Shown here: positions 50,934-63,434 of the stretch, piece by piece | How positions within the stretch are numbered: the first letter of the stretch is position 1 | How the letters are laid out: each line of letters opens with the position of its first letter | Assembly (NCBI GenBank): GCA_012295275.1 | Contig: CM022665.1 | Coordinates: 6,384,901 to 6,448,900, forward strand | Origin: Chrysomallon squamiferum | Lineage: Eukaryota > Mollusca > Gastropoda > Neomphalida > Peltospiridae | Direction: 5' to 3' | DNA: 64,000 bases | Translations under genes and position numbers: made by a program | Notes under the pieces: model-generated | Told to the model about the DNA's origin: nothing | Database searches by the model: none | The model's input: the letters and a program-made list of their open reading frames with translations, nothing else

Positions 50934-53900
50934 TCACTTTCCCCACAGGGCTTCAACAGAAAACAAAATGTCTGCTATATTTCCGTCCAACAGCTTATCG
51001 TTAAGAAAATTACTTCCGTTTTCCAAAGTTGGAAATTCCGTTTCTTCATCTGGTTGATTGTCGACGTATTCGTAACCATTCCCGCGAGCTTTTTCTGGTG
51101 GACATAAGTTTAACAAACTTACGCTTTTTCTTCTTGAATTTAAATAAATCTGATTTTCTGTCGGTGGGATTTCAATACGATCCAGTTCTCCCAAACTTGA
51201 GCTGTAGGAAAACTGCTTTGGTTTGCTAAGAAAAGCTTTAAATCCACTGCAGTTACCATTCTTCGCATCGAAGGAAGATAACGTATCAAATTCCATATCC
51301 CGATCAGTTTCACTGTACAGACTCTCCATTGAAGCATTCTTCAAGTCATCGTGTTCTTCATCCAGATCATCGCTGAATGTTCCCTGTCGACTGTTCTTTG
51401 TTTGACGGAATATTGACCTCGGGTCCAGACTGTTATCGTCTGCAGAACGCGAGGATTTGGTGTACCTTTGTGATCCAGAACTTGCATGAGATTCACAAGA
51501 TGCTGAATTCTGTCGTACTGGCTGTCCTCTGACATTGTTCTTGGAATCGTCACAAACCTTGCTCAGCTGTCTTACAAAGCTAGACGTATCCAATTCAACG
51601 TTATCGTTTTCTGCCATTTCTGCTAACCAGGCGATTAGTTTGTCATAAGAATCTACAGAAGGTCCTCGTAACTTCTCGATTTTATTCAACGTGCGAGCTG
51701 GAAAATAAAAAAATCTTGTGTTAAGAATTTATTTAAAATTAATAATACATATTTCAGAATCTCTAATACGGATTTCTTCATTTCTGATGTGTATCCGTGT
51801 AGAAACTCTGCAAGTTTTATTAAGTCTGTATAAAGATAATTTAGTTATTTACAGAAAGCAAGCATCTTACTGACTTCGTTCGATAGTGGACATACAAATA
51901 CTAATTCTTTGATCACCCTGAGTTAAAAAGCTTGATTTCTTTACCATCACACACACACACACACACACACACACCCAAAACACAAATATTTCGAATTTAG
52001 TGCATGCATATTGTTGTTTTGAAAGATTATTTCTAGGTGGGTTTTTTTATGTTCTATTAAATCACCTCGTATATAATGAATGTTTCCATTAATTTTCATT
52101 AGTAATTTTTTTTTTTTTAAATTATTATTATTATTATTATTATGTTTATTATGTTTATTATGTTTATTATTACTTTTATCTTTCCTGCTACATCTTTATC
52201 AACATTCGTTTAATAAAAAAAAAAAAAGTTCCTCTGAATACTGATTACTTTGTTAATCTGTGTGTGTGTGTGTGTTGTTGTTTTTTTGTGCGCGCGCGTA
52301 TATGTGTAAAATAAAAATAGAAGCATGCAAAAAAAGCAGGACACTGACTTCTACATTTCACTACAGGGAACATAGCATGAAAAAAACGTCTTTATTAAGA
52401 TGGCAGTTTAATGAAGTCTGGTAACAGTTTTGCAGCCCTGTTAACAAATGAAAAACTCTGTAAGATTAATTTCATTTAGAGCTGCACTTTAACGTACATG
52501 TATTTTTCATTCTGTTACTGCGGTCACTCCTTGGCAGTCAATTAGTATGAAAAACGACGAAATCAGTTTAGAACAGGTAATATTAAAACTAAGCGGGGTA
52601 ACAACTGCTTACGTTCAATATGGCCCGCGTTTAACGAGAGATAAAACCAATAGTGGAGAAACGTGCGGCGAACTGATGTAATTAGGAACGGAATGTTTCC
52701 GATATACCTTTGAGCAGATAACGCTTTGAAATTAAACGAAAATGGCACACAGTTCATGAAGTACTAAAGGATAGTGTTGTTAATTAACAAGCTTTTACAT
52801 TATGAGATAAACCAGTGTAACTAAGTAATTACAACTTTAAAACCTCACGGGACTGGTCGAAAAGAATTAAAATTGAAATAGTTTTTTTTTTTTTTTTTTT
52901 GTAGTACAATGGTCATTTTGATAAATACGTTAGCGAGTTCATTTTCCACAGACACTTTTACCCCAGTGGTCTAACTAAAATAACTTAAAATATTAAAACT
53001 AAATCTGTGTTTTGTAGGTGTATACTGTTCTAATTTTTAAAGTGACTATACCGGTGTTGGTTATTATTTATTACATGGCCGTAAGTACAAGTAGGCAAAT
53101 GAGGTAAATGCCTCGAACTGAAATTGCCGATATGTATATATTTTTTTATTATTATTTTTTTAAATACAAAGATGTTCTTTAAAAATATATAAAATATAAA
53201 TGGCTAGACTCGAGGATTTTGGACCTTTTAAGTTGGAGCTTCTGAGGGACCTCAGTCGACCCCCAGACCCTTTCGCCCAAATTAAAGTATTTTTGCCTCA
53301 TTTCAAAAAGAGTCTAGTTACGGCCATGTATTATATTTGTTAAAGACACAGTTGTTAAAATGATTCGACCTGTTTTTTATATTGTTCTGTTTGTTTGTTA
53401 CTGTTTGTATATTGTTATAATTGTTAAAATGATTCTGTTTGTATAGTTACTGTTTGTATATTGTTATAATTGTTAAAATGATTCTACCTTCTTTGTATAC
53501 ACTGCCTGTGTTTTGTTTCAAGTTCTATTTCTAAAAGTAACTGTTCCTGTTTTGAATATTGTTCTATCTGTAAAAGTGATCTTTGATGTATACTGCTGTA
53601 TTTCTTAAAGTGATTCTGTTCTGTTTGTAAAAGTGACTCTACCTGTGTTGTATATTGTTCTGTTTTAAAAGTGACTATATCTGTGATACCAAATTAGTTT
53701 CTTTTCTACAATTTCTACATTTAAAAGTAATTTTCTCGACTCGGCTTTACGTTACAGTGTGTTACTATATCAATACAGCATGTTTGTCTGCAAGTTCCTT
53801 CACGTAAACGAATCGCAAAATGAACTGAACCCAAACTGAAATGAAAAGATTTGTTTTTCTTTTTCTATTTTTTTGTTATTCAAAACAAAGTTATTACAAA

Positions 53901-54011
53901 AAAATCAAAATGTAAAGCTTTCGCACATTGTTCTCTTTTTATTGCTGCAGAAGTTTTTGCTGAACTCAAGAAATAACATTTGTATCCGTTTGAAAAGTAG
54001 CACTTAACAAA

Positions 54012-54042
<31 letters not shown>

Positions 54043-56637
54043 ATTTCTTGGGTAAAAAAAAAATTTTTGGGTATTTCAAATTATCCCAGAATAAATTTGT
54101 ACATAAAGTAAATTTAACTTTAATTAAATTTATAATTACAGTAAGTTACTGATGGAAAAAAAAAAAAAAGGCTGACAACTGTATACAATTTGGCTACGAT
54201 TGTTACAGCCGAAGTAGATTTCGTTGTAAAAACGTGAACCGTTCTAAGTTTAGTTTCTTCCGACGGTTAAAACGTAACAAAGCAATAAATTACGTCTGCT
54301 AAATCACTAGAGGTCTGCTTTTTGAAAAATACATCGGTTTCTCGTGGATCCTGCCTAAATCAGAATATTGCTCCGTAAATAACAACAATACCAGAGGTTA
54401 TCGCGTACTTTTAGCGTTTATCAGCAACATAACTGTGAACACCAGTATGACACAAAAATGTTAGAATGTAAGAAAACATCAGAAAAATTAACATACAATA
54501 ATAACCGTCTGTTTCAGAGACCTAGAGGCTTCAACATATTACTGTAGAGTTCATGACAAATACAAATAACATCTTTGTTTTGTATTATATTAAAAGGAAC
54601 GTAAAAAAAAAAAAAAAAAAAAGGAAAGATAACTAAATTGTGCGTAAATCAAGAAAAAATACCTTTTGTGAGTACTGACACTGGTTTGAAAAATAAATAA
54701 AAAAGAGATAAACTGAATGTCCATGGACGTTATCTGTGCTTACTACACATATTTATGGATTCAGATACTGTCGGGCAGAAGAGACAATTTAAAATCAAAA
54801 TATAAATAAGTGCTATAATTATACATTAATCTTTTATCTGTAGCTGTAGTAAATATTCTGAACATTATCGTAAAATTATCATTTTTTCTTTTTTTAAATA
54901 ATACATTTTGTTTTTAATGCGCTTTGAAATTTGGCGAAAAAGCGATTTTTTTTTTCTTTGTTTTTTTTTTATAGTTTTTTTAGCTTTTACTCATAATTTT
55001 GTTCGCTGTGTTCATCTAACAAAGCTTTCACCGGTAACTATTTTTACTTATCATATGTTTCATGGCTAGAAGTGATCTGATATAAACTGCTCGACACAGA
55101 TAATATTAATAATATAGAACCCTTAATGTTAAGACTTAAAGAAATCCTTCATTATTCATTTATTTATTTATTTATTTATTTTTTTATTTTTTTATTTTAT
55201 TTTATTTTATTTTTTTTTTTTCAGAAATCTTCTAAGGAATGGCTTTTGAACATTTTTACTGTAATTTAAAACATTTCATCTTGAAAGTAGTATCTTCAAA
55301 CTTCCCATTCATGAATCATCTTCACTCACGCACAACACACACACACACACACACACACTTCTAAGTTACCAATTTCTCTTCAGCTGCGTTCCCGATAAAC
55401 AGGAAAAAGTTTTTTCAGTACATCTATGGCTGCTTTATTACTGTCTGTTCCATTGTTGAACTACGGTTCTGAGTTTAAAACGCGGCTGACCTATCATACT
55501 GGAAGCAGGTGTTTCGTGTTGTGCTAATGGAGTATGTTATATACTATAAGTTTGAAACAGACAGGTAGCTTGCTAAATTTAGTCACGCACAAGATATTGC
55601 TTCAGTATAGAGCAAATATTATTACTGAAAACAAAACATTTTAAACCTATTATTATCGTTTGTAATAGTCCTCTTGAAATATAAATAAGCCTTAATGTAC
55701 TGAATTAACAACAACAACAGAAATAATAACAGTAAGTACAAGTAGGAGCAAGAATAATAGTAGTGGTAGAAGAGGAGGAATAGAAACAGTACAAAGTATT
55801 AGCAATCGTAATTTACAAGTTATATTTGTCCGCTTTGCATCTAGACCGACACAACTCTGTCTTCTTTCCACACAAAGAAATAAATAGTGAAGCCACTCAT
55901 GAACATGAGTATGATTATTTTTGTCTTTGTTATTTTCTGCTACAGTTGTTTTTTTTGGGTTTTTTTTTTCTTTTTCTCACTTTTATAATTATTTCGACAG
56001 CGAAGAAGAAAATGAGAAAAAAGAAGTCACAAATAAAAGAACACACTAAAAGACATGAATAGTAAACCTTTCTTAGAAAAGAGAATCTGTTAGAATGAAA
56101 AGCTAACACTTTCTTGTTCTGTAGAACTGCTGATAACGTTTTTGGAAAAAAAAAACCCATTCAAGTAAAAACAAATGTGTTTGCTAAAGAAAACGAGTTC
56201 AATACGTTACTGTTAAATTAATAATGAGTTTGAGGGGGTAATTACTGTAACAGAAAAAAAGCCAACAAAAAACACGCCAGTTTTTATGTTTCAAAACAAA
56301 TGCAAATCATTTACGACTTCAAAAACAATACACATTCCTATGTCTGCAACAACTAAACAATTATCTCTTTTTTTTTTTTCTTTTTTTTTTTGCATGGATT
56401 TATTATTTCTTTCATCTCAATTAACTTTGGCAACAACATGAAATCGAAAATAGTACAATATATATATATATATATATTAAATAAAAATACTAGCTCTTGT
56501 TTACATAGAAAAGGCCGAATTAAAGATTATTTTCAAAAGTAAACTTAGTACTAGCAATAAAAGCTGTAGAGTTTATAGTACTAATGGTAGTAGTAATAGT
56601 GGTAGTACTAGTAGTAGTAGTAGTAGTAGTAATAGTG

Positions 56638-56679
<42 letters not shown>

Positions 56680-57481
56680 AGTAAAAGTAATATTTGTTGC
56701 AGTGGTAGTAGTAGAAGTAGTGGTGGTGACGGTAGCAGAAGCAGGAGCAGTAGACGTAGTAGTAGTAAATAATAGAACTTTTAATTGATATTTTAGTAAA
56801 TTTGTCACTATTTTTGAGTCTCTAAGGTCTCTTTAGTTGCAAGACTTTAAATTAATATATCTATATTTATTAAGCATTAAATAAAAAATTTTAGTCACTT
56901 TTGTGAATGCAATTTCTGTCTCACAACACTTATTGATTTGGTTTAAAAATCGATGATATTAGAAAGCATATATTTTCAGTAAATATAATCTGATAGAACA
57001 CATATTTTGGAAAATAATTCATACTAAATTTCACTGATTGTGAAAACATTGGGATATTTTCGTCATTAAGGTCTTAACATCAGTCTTCATTATTTATTGT
57101 AATCAATTCTAATCAGTTTTTTAATGCCATTTATAGAAGAATGCAATAAATATTTTTATACCCTTATAAATAAATCATTATTAATCTTGTCTACTGCGTA
57201 TTCTATTACGGCAAACAATAAAATCGTCGTTACAGGATTTAACTCTAGATTATTTTGATCTGCTGATTTATTTTGTGACGTTTTTCATGCATTAATAAAA
57301 CTGACAACGTAATAGAGCTGAACTAATTGCTTCTAATAACGTTAAAACGAAGTAACCATTTTCTTGTCAAAATGCTTACGTTAAATGGAAAGAGTTTTGT
57401 TATCAAAATAATTATATATAAAAGAAAATTGTTCTGGTGTCAGAATAATTATAGGTAATTGATTTTGTGTGTGTGTGTATG

Positions 57482-57512
<31 letters not shown>

Positions 57513-57975
57513 TCAAAATGATCATACTAAGTACTAGAAGAATTAGCTTTTTTTCTGTCTCCCTCAAAAATAAGCTAACGAACTTGAAACAAATTTCTTT
57601 TAATCGTATAATTTTTAACCAAAAACAATATGTTAAGACAACTAATTCCAAACAGTTGAGGTAATTATGACTTAAGTGGCAGCTGCTTAAAGCAAAAGAA
57701 CTTTAACGAGAAACTGAAAAGAGCGTCTATGGTTTATAACCTAATCACCGAAGTGGTTTTGAAAAATCTGCACTAATTACAAATGAAATATGGGAGTTTC
57801 TAAAATTCGTATTAAAATTGTACAGTATGTTGAACTGAGTTCTTGGTGAGTGTATTTTTTTTACTGTTTTTATTTTTTTTTTGGACGTGTGTGTGGATGT
57901 GGATGTGGATATTTTGCAATAAAGCCCAAAACTAAACTAGTATCTATTTTAACAAACGACCACATATTTATAAAA

Positions 57976-58036
<61 letters not shown>

Positions 58037-59944
58037 GTGACAAGAACTTCGTCATATCTACCATGAATCAGTTTAACATTCTTATTTTTTTTATTATTAT
58101 TTTTTTTAATCTTCTCTCTCTTCTTTATTCCGTTACTTGACGAACTACATAAATGTATCGTATCGATCAAAATCAGCAAATCAGGAGTTTGACATCTCGT
58201 GTTTCTTTTCGTGCGTTATAAGGCTGAGATGGGTTCAGCCAATATGTCACAGTAATTGGACAGCCTGTCTCACATTCCCTTAGGTTACAATCACGGTGCT
58301 AATTTTTACGTTCGAAACCCTCAAACCAGACAATCTGTAGGTCGTCAGAACAAAGGGAGACCTACAAGCACGGTTGCCATTAATGCCGAAGCCATCATCT
58401 TGTTTGTAACGGTGACTGGGTCGATTAATGAACACTGAAGTTTGTCTAATACGAGATATATATAGAATATATTTATATTAAATCTTTGTAGAACGTTTTT
58501 ACAATTCAGTGTCGCAAACGAACTGCATATAAATTAAGAAAGAAAGAATGAAAGAAAGAAAGAAAGAAAGAAAGAAAGAAAATTCCAAATTATTCGTTTG
58601 ACATTTAGAGCATTGAAGAAAAACCAGAATTTTAATTTGTTAACGGTTTGATGATCTGATACGTTGATATTAAATTTTATTAATGTTTTTCTTCTTGTAA
58701 CTTGTAGTCGTCACAAACACTTTGCTTCCTCTACACTGATAACTTCATCATGTTCAACAACAACAAAACATGATCAGTTTAAGTATATATAATATATATA
58801 TATATATATAAAGATATTTTAAGTATCTTTCAGAGATACATTTTATTTAAAAATAACTTTAATAATAAATATATCAACGATTTAATGAAATTTTTACCAA
58901 AATATGTGAATAGTTTTATAAATAATCTTTACGAAAGTATATAAACGGTTTTATCGTTTATATATTAACGATTTAAAGTGACTTTTACAAAAAAAAATAT
59001 ATCACTTTGTCTGGCTTTTGACGTATGTGCTATAGTTTCCTCGTTATTCTGAAATGAATTCACGTAGAATCCTATAATATCAAGAGGTTTTCATACATAA
59101 TCCTGTTATTCAGCTATTGTGGCATTCATTATATATGTATATTTTTTTTTTACAACTATTAGTATTGTCTCTTTGTAATAACACACATCAACAGAGTATG
59201 TCTCTTCACACTTGTGCAGATAGTTACATTAAAAGGTAAACATCAGATTATAACAAATGGAAAATTCGTGTTTTTTATTAGGCTGTTAAAAGGCTTTGAG
59301 TTATCAGCGAGTTAGCGAATATTGTGTTCAGAGCCAACGCACACTCTTGACTAATACAGAATGCGATCAATATGGCATGTTTTATTAATTTACTGAATAA
59401 CTGAAATAATGTTCTTTGTTTTTCTATTAATAAAAAAATATATATATTTATAATAGTTATAGAAATAGTAGAAATAAAGATGATGATGATGATGATAATC
59501 ATGATAACTGTAACGAAAATTTTCGAAAATTTGTGACTTTTTTCATCATTTGATAAAGACAGTGTTAACAATAATCATAGCACGTTTCCATATATAATTA
59601 AGAAATTAACGAAATGCTAGATGTTTTTTATGGGGTTTTTTGGGGTCACATTAAGCAGAACGTAGGCCTATAAATTACTACTCATTATAAAGAAGCATAA
59701 AGCTTTACATTTTACTCTTATTCAGTATCAGACCAAAGAAACAAGGGTGAAAAAATGTTAAAAGAAGAAAATTATAATTAAGAAAAAAATGTTAAATCAT
59801 GATACATAATACAACATCATAAAAGAAACACACTGAACACTGTGTAAAGAGGGAAAAGAAACCAAAAAGAACAATGTTTTTGTTACCTGCTTGGCCTGCT
59901 TGAACTGGTCTTCTTTGATTTTTTCTACTGCTGTTATTTCCCAT
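50934..59944 (-). CDS. Unrecognised protein with predicted N-myristoylation site, 2 exons
   Basis: I do not recognise the family. Exon 1 coding part 59944-59887 and exon 2 51697-50934 (stop TGA) join in phase (GTAACA donor, TTTTCCAG acceptor) to give about 273 residues. The N-terminus MGNNSSRKNQRR fits the N-myristoyltransferase consensus (G2, S6) followed by a basic cluster, suggesting membrane attachment. Residues about 21-68 form a probably helical stretch (LNKIEKLRG, YDKLIAWLAEMAEND, FVRQLSKVCDD). The rest is Ser/Asp/Asn-rich and probably disordered, with acidic patches (DDLDEEHDD) and basic RRKSVSLLNL, a possible kinase site. It ends ILFSVEALWGK. A 764-nt open exon with a non-repetitive sequence and matched splice signals supports a real gene; the start codon is less certain. 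Confidence 0.72.
53020..53690. repeat. Degenerate minisatellite, about 40-50 bp unit
   Basis: Repeated variants of TGTTCTGTTTGTAAAAGTGA followed by CTACCTGTGTTGTATAT. Two adjacent units at about 53397 and 53446 are nearly identical (period 49). The array also includes 53020-53072 on the other side of the MITE at 53074-53328. Confidence 0.75.
53072..53330. mobile_element. Short TIR element with TA target duplication (MITE)
   Basis: The element at 53074-53328 (255 bp) has terminal inverted repeats CATGGCCGTAA at both ends, perfect over 11 bp, and is flanked by TA on each side (53072-53073 and 53329-53330). A further inward partial match (AAATGAGG near the left end, CCTCATTT near the right) extends the symmetry. 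No open frame for a transposase. A TA duplication suggests a Tc1/mariner-like or related family, but two bases are weak evidence. Confidence 0.72.
56585..56680. repeat. (TAG)n microsatellite
   Basis: Long AGT/TAG trinucleotide run with GTG interruptions, continuing as impure repeats to about 56768. Confidence 0.9.
57467..57512. repeat. (TG)n microsatellite
   Basis: Slightly interrupted TG repeat in the intron of the unrecognised gene. Confidence 0.9.
57976..58036. repeat. (AAT)n microsatellite
   Basis: Perfect trinucleotide run of about 20 units; it produces spurious poly-Asn, poly-Leu and poly-Ile frames. Confidence 0.95.
58535..58580. repeat. (AAAG)n microsatellite
   Basis: GAAA tetranucleotide repeat in the same intron. 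Confidence 0.9.
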
Positions 59945-60360
59945 AATACGGCACTCTGGTGAGTGGATTTCTGCTAAATAGTTTCACATGGTTCGTCATC
60001 GGCAACAGAGCTTAACCCCACGCAAACGCACGCACACCCACAAACACACATGCACACCCAAGGTAGCCTGTGTATTTCGGAAGCAGCGTGCGTCTGTCCG
60101 ATTCCGCCTCTTCTTTATTAACACCAGTATTTATTCGATCGTCTGGCAGGCAGGTATTTTGGATTTTAGTGCGATTAGTCAGCGCACATGTTCTTGTAGG
60201 GTTTCCCCTCTCCTGCTCTAGCAGACCGGCAGCACAATAAATCAATACTGCTGTCAGCATTAGCGAGATGCCGAGATGATTCGCGGTGTATTTGTTCTGA
60301 CATCTAAGTGAGCAGGAGCGAACGTGAGAAAAAGTTTCCAAAGCAACCAATCAGAACGGT
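59945..60360 (-). promoter_or_regulatory. Likely 5' UTR/promoter zone of the unrecognised gene
   Basis: About 400 bp upstream of the ATG at 59944 is clearly richer in GC and CpG than the surroundings and has no simple repeats apart from short CA tracts. No TATA box was evident. Assigned by position and composition only. Confidence 0.35.
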
Positions 60361-60408
60361 TTCTTTGGTTTCCCCCAGATACGTTAGCAATAGGTTGTTA
60401 TGGTGTCT

Positions 60409-60410
<2 letters not shown>

Positions 60411-60449
<39 letters not shown>

Positions 60450-60519
60450 TCTGTTTTTTTATATTTATATACTTTCAAAGTTTATTAGTTAATCCGAAAA
60501 AACAGATACATACATACAC

Positions 60520-60596
<77 letters not shown>
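60411..60596. repeat. (GT)n and (TA)n microsatellites
   Basis: GT run 60411-60446 followed by a long TA run 60531-60596 (about 33 units). Confidence 0.95.
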
Positions 60597-60599
<3 letters not shown>

Positions 60600-60780
60600 A
60601 TACTAAAATTATTTGGCTTCCTGGTGGTCTGTGTTAGTTTGTTCGTTTCTGTGGTTTTTTTTTTTTTGGGGGGGGGTTGTTTGGTTTTATTTTTTTGGGG
60701 GGTGAGGAGGTCATTTTTTCAAGAAAAAAATTTATTTTATATTTTGTTAACAAAATATTTATTTAAATAATATTATACAG

Positions 60781-60824
<44 letters not shown>
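60781..60824. repeat. Poly(A) run, 44 bases
   Basis: Perfect A44 homopolymer, the longest in the window. It could be a retroposed tail, but the flanking sequence shows no recognised element. Confidence 0.9.
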
Positions 60825-60826
<2 letters not shown>

Positions 60827-60964
60827 TCTTTTGAAAAAGGTATCTTTCACGACAAAAATTATTTTGGGATAGTCGTCCTATAAACTTTATAATGCATACT
60901 TATTACAAGCAATAACTGCAGATAGGAAAATTGAAACCATTTTTGTGAGTTTTCTTTAGTAATC

Positions 60965-61064
<100 letters not shown>

Positions 61065-61213
61065 TCTTTACCACAGTCAGCAATAAATTTTCATTTCTAC
61101 CGATGTGCTGCAAGAATACCGCAGTGATAACAGCAACAAAAAAACAGGGAAGCAGATATATTAAACTGGGAAGTTATTTAAATATAAAAATCGATAAGAC
61201 AAAAGAGCATTAT

Positions 61214-61221
61214 TGACGTCA
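61214..61221. promoter_or_regulatory. CRE palindrome TGACGTCA
   Basis: Perfect 8-bp CREB/ATF consensus. A second copy lies at 61498-61505. Both are about 1.3-1.6 kb upstream of the minus-strand gene's ATG. Function not shown. Confidence 0.4.
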
Positions 61222-61497
61222 CAGCAGTGCAGACTAATTACTTAACAGAGCAAAAGCAGATGGCCACAATGTTTGTTATTATGCGACTAAGATACAGCTG
61301 CCTAAAGCTCTTTGTTCGGGATCTAATTGGTTATCGCTCAAATGAGTCGATGTTTACGTTTTTCTTGATCCTAGCAAATGTGATTCGAAACCCGTACAAA
61401 ACGACGATAGGTTTAATTTTGCCGAAAGATACAATCCTTCAAATATTGATTTTCAGGAATACCGCCATTAAGTCGTATTATTAAAGATCATACCATT

Positions 61498-61505
61498 TGA
61501 CGTCA
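61498..61505. promoter_or_regulatory. CRE palindrome TGACGTCA (second)
   Basis: Perfect CRE octamer 284 bp from the first copy. Confidence 0.4.
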
Positions 61506-61899
61506 TCCGCTAATGTTGGAACTAAATCCAATGCGTTACGACCTGAAACCGGTGTTTTGCAATTTTTATAATAAATATAAAATAACTAATTCTTCAGGTC
61601 AGAATGAGTTAACAGATACATAAATGGGGCACTTTTGCTCACGATGGTTAATAACTGAAGTTATTATTTTAAAACTATTTAAATTTTTGTACTTCTGGTT
61701 AACATATACTTTTTTTTTATATATCAGTGACTATTAATCATGACGTTTAATATAAGACAGGAAAACCACTGTTAGCTACTTGTAGCATCTCGTAGCAAAA
61801 GATCGTTTATAATTACTGGTTGGCACGGAAACTAACAAAACAGGAAGTAACCCAGTAGGAAACAACCATATGTTACATATTAATCTTTTTATTATTAAT

Positions 61900-63394
61900 G
61901 CCTTATTGTAGTGTTTGTTTTATTTTTATATTTTAGTTCTTATTTTATTTATGTATTTTTAACAATTGATTTTTATATATTTATTATTATTTTTATTATC
62001 TTAAGATCAGTTTACTGTTAGAAATTTGTTTTTGTTCGATAAACATAATAAGAATGGTTAATAATACACATCCTGTAGAAATAATAAATGTAAATAAGCG
62101 TACAAAACCGCATCATGGAAGATGTTTGCGACATCGCAGCAATGCAGTGACGTAACTTCGTTATCTAGAAGCAGGAAAGAAATGTAGAAAAGAGGAGAGA
62201 CACGAAGCTTTAATCTTAGATATCTACACTTGATTTTAAAGCACATCCGGTTCTGTCAGTATCAAAAACAGAGATCGTCGAAGTTAATGAGCAGTGAGTT
62301 CAGTTGGTACATGAACGGGTGAACGCCTGGAAATACCGAGTCTGAAGATATTCACCTTTTTCTCTTTCTTTAGATTTCTCACGTGATTTTGTTGTTTTTT
62401 CACAGTTTTTGAATTATATTTTAGCGTGTATTTTCTTTACCTAGTAATATTGTATTATTTTAAATGTTTATTTTGAATCTTTCATGTCTATCTTAATTTG
62501 ATAAACATACGAAGAATGTATAATAATACATACCTGTCGAGTTATTTCTGTATGAAGTCATGAACAGAAGTCCTTACGACGTCAGAACAATGAAATGAAG
62601 TAAGTGAACAAAAGTACTTACGACGTCAGAACAATCAAATGACGTAAAATTATTATCTCGAAGCAGGACAGAAATATCGAATAAAATGGATAGTCACCAA
62701 AGTTATCTCTCAGATAATGGTGGATATATAGAGGTATACATATGTATGTAATTTGTCATTGTTTTTGTTCTTGTTGTCTACGTTGATACCGCTTTGAAAA
62801 CATCTGTTATTTTCTGTTCACAGGACTTAAACAACGCTGGACTTGGATAGTACTTGGATGATTTCCGTCTGAAAACACCGAATATTGTATACATTACCTT
62901 TTCCTGTTTCGTCTATTTTGTTCACTTGATTTTGCTTTCATTTGAACGTTTTTAAATTATGTTTTTACATATCAATATTTATTTGGTTCAGATGTTTATT
63001 TCGATCAGTTTTTTCTTAGGAATCTGTTTTTATTTCATAAACATAAAAAAACAGCATATAATAATACATCTGTTAATTTGTTCTATTTCTCGTAGAACTA
63101 ATGTATATAAACAATGTCATGGGAAACGCTTAAGACGTCACAACAGTGTGAAGAAGCAGAAAGATAGAAAATGGAAAGATGTCAAGCTTTGCTTTTGTTC
63201 ATGTTTGCTTTTCGTTTTTTGAGGCACGCCCGATTCTGTAAACTTAAACGTTTGCATATGTCTGTAATTTATGGTTGTTGTTGTCAACTTTCCCGTCCGA
63301 TTGATTATCTAAGTTAAGCAACATAGAGAGCTCAGTCAAAACGTTAACGAATAACTAACTGGAAATATCTAATCCTTTAGCCATTATTATTAGC

Positions 63395-63434
<40 letters not shown>

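Larger units (their letters stand above)
51698..59886 (-). other. 8.2 kb intron of the unrecognised gene
   Basis: Contains a degenerate minisatellite, a MITE and many microsatellites: AC 51951-51974, TATA near 54010-54030, AC near 55331-55358, TAG 56585-56680, TG 57467-57512, AAT 57976-58036, AAAG 58539-58580. A block at 58180-58440 has balanced composition but no recognised identity. Confidence 0.6.

Noticed and set aside
51029-51553. Other open frames overlapping the 764-nt exon
   Set aside because: Shadows of the longer minus-strand exon, which has splice signals and non-repetitive content.
60012-60350. 112-codon minus-strand open frame
   Set aside because: GC-richer upstream region of the minus-strand gene; no domain, no splice logic, and composition reflects CA/CG tracts. 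Treated as leader/promoter.
60781-60824. A44 run as evidence of a processed retrocopy
   Set aside because: No coding or SINE-like body precedes it and no target duplication was found.
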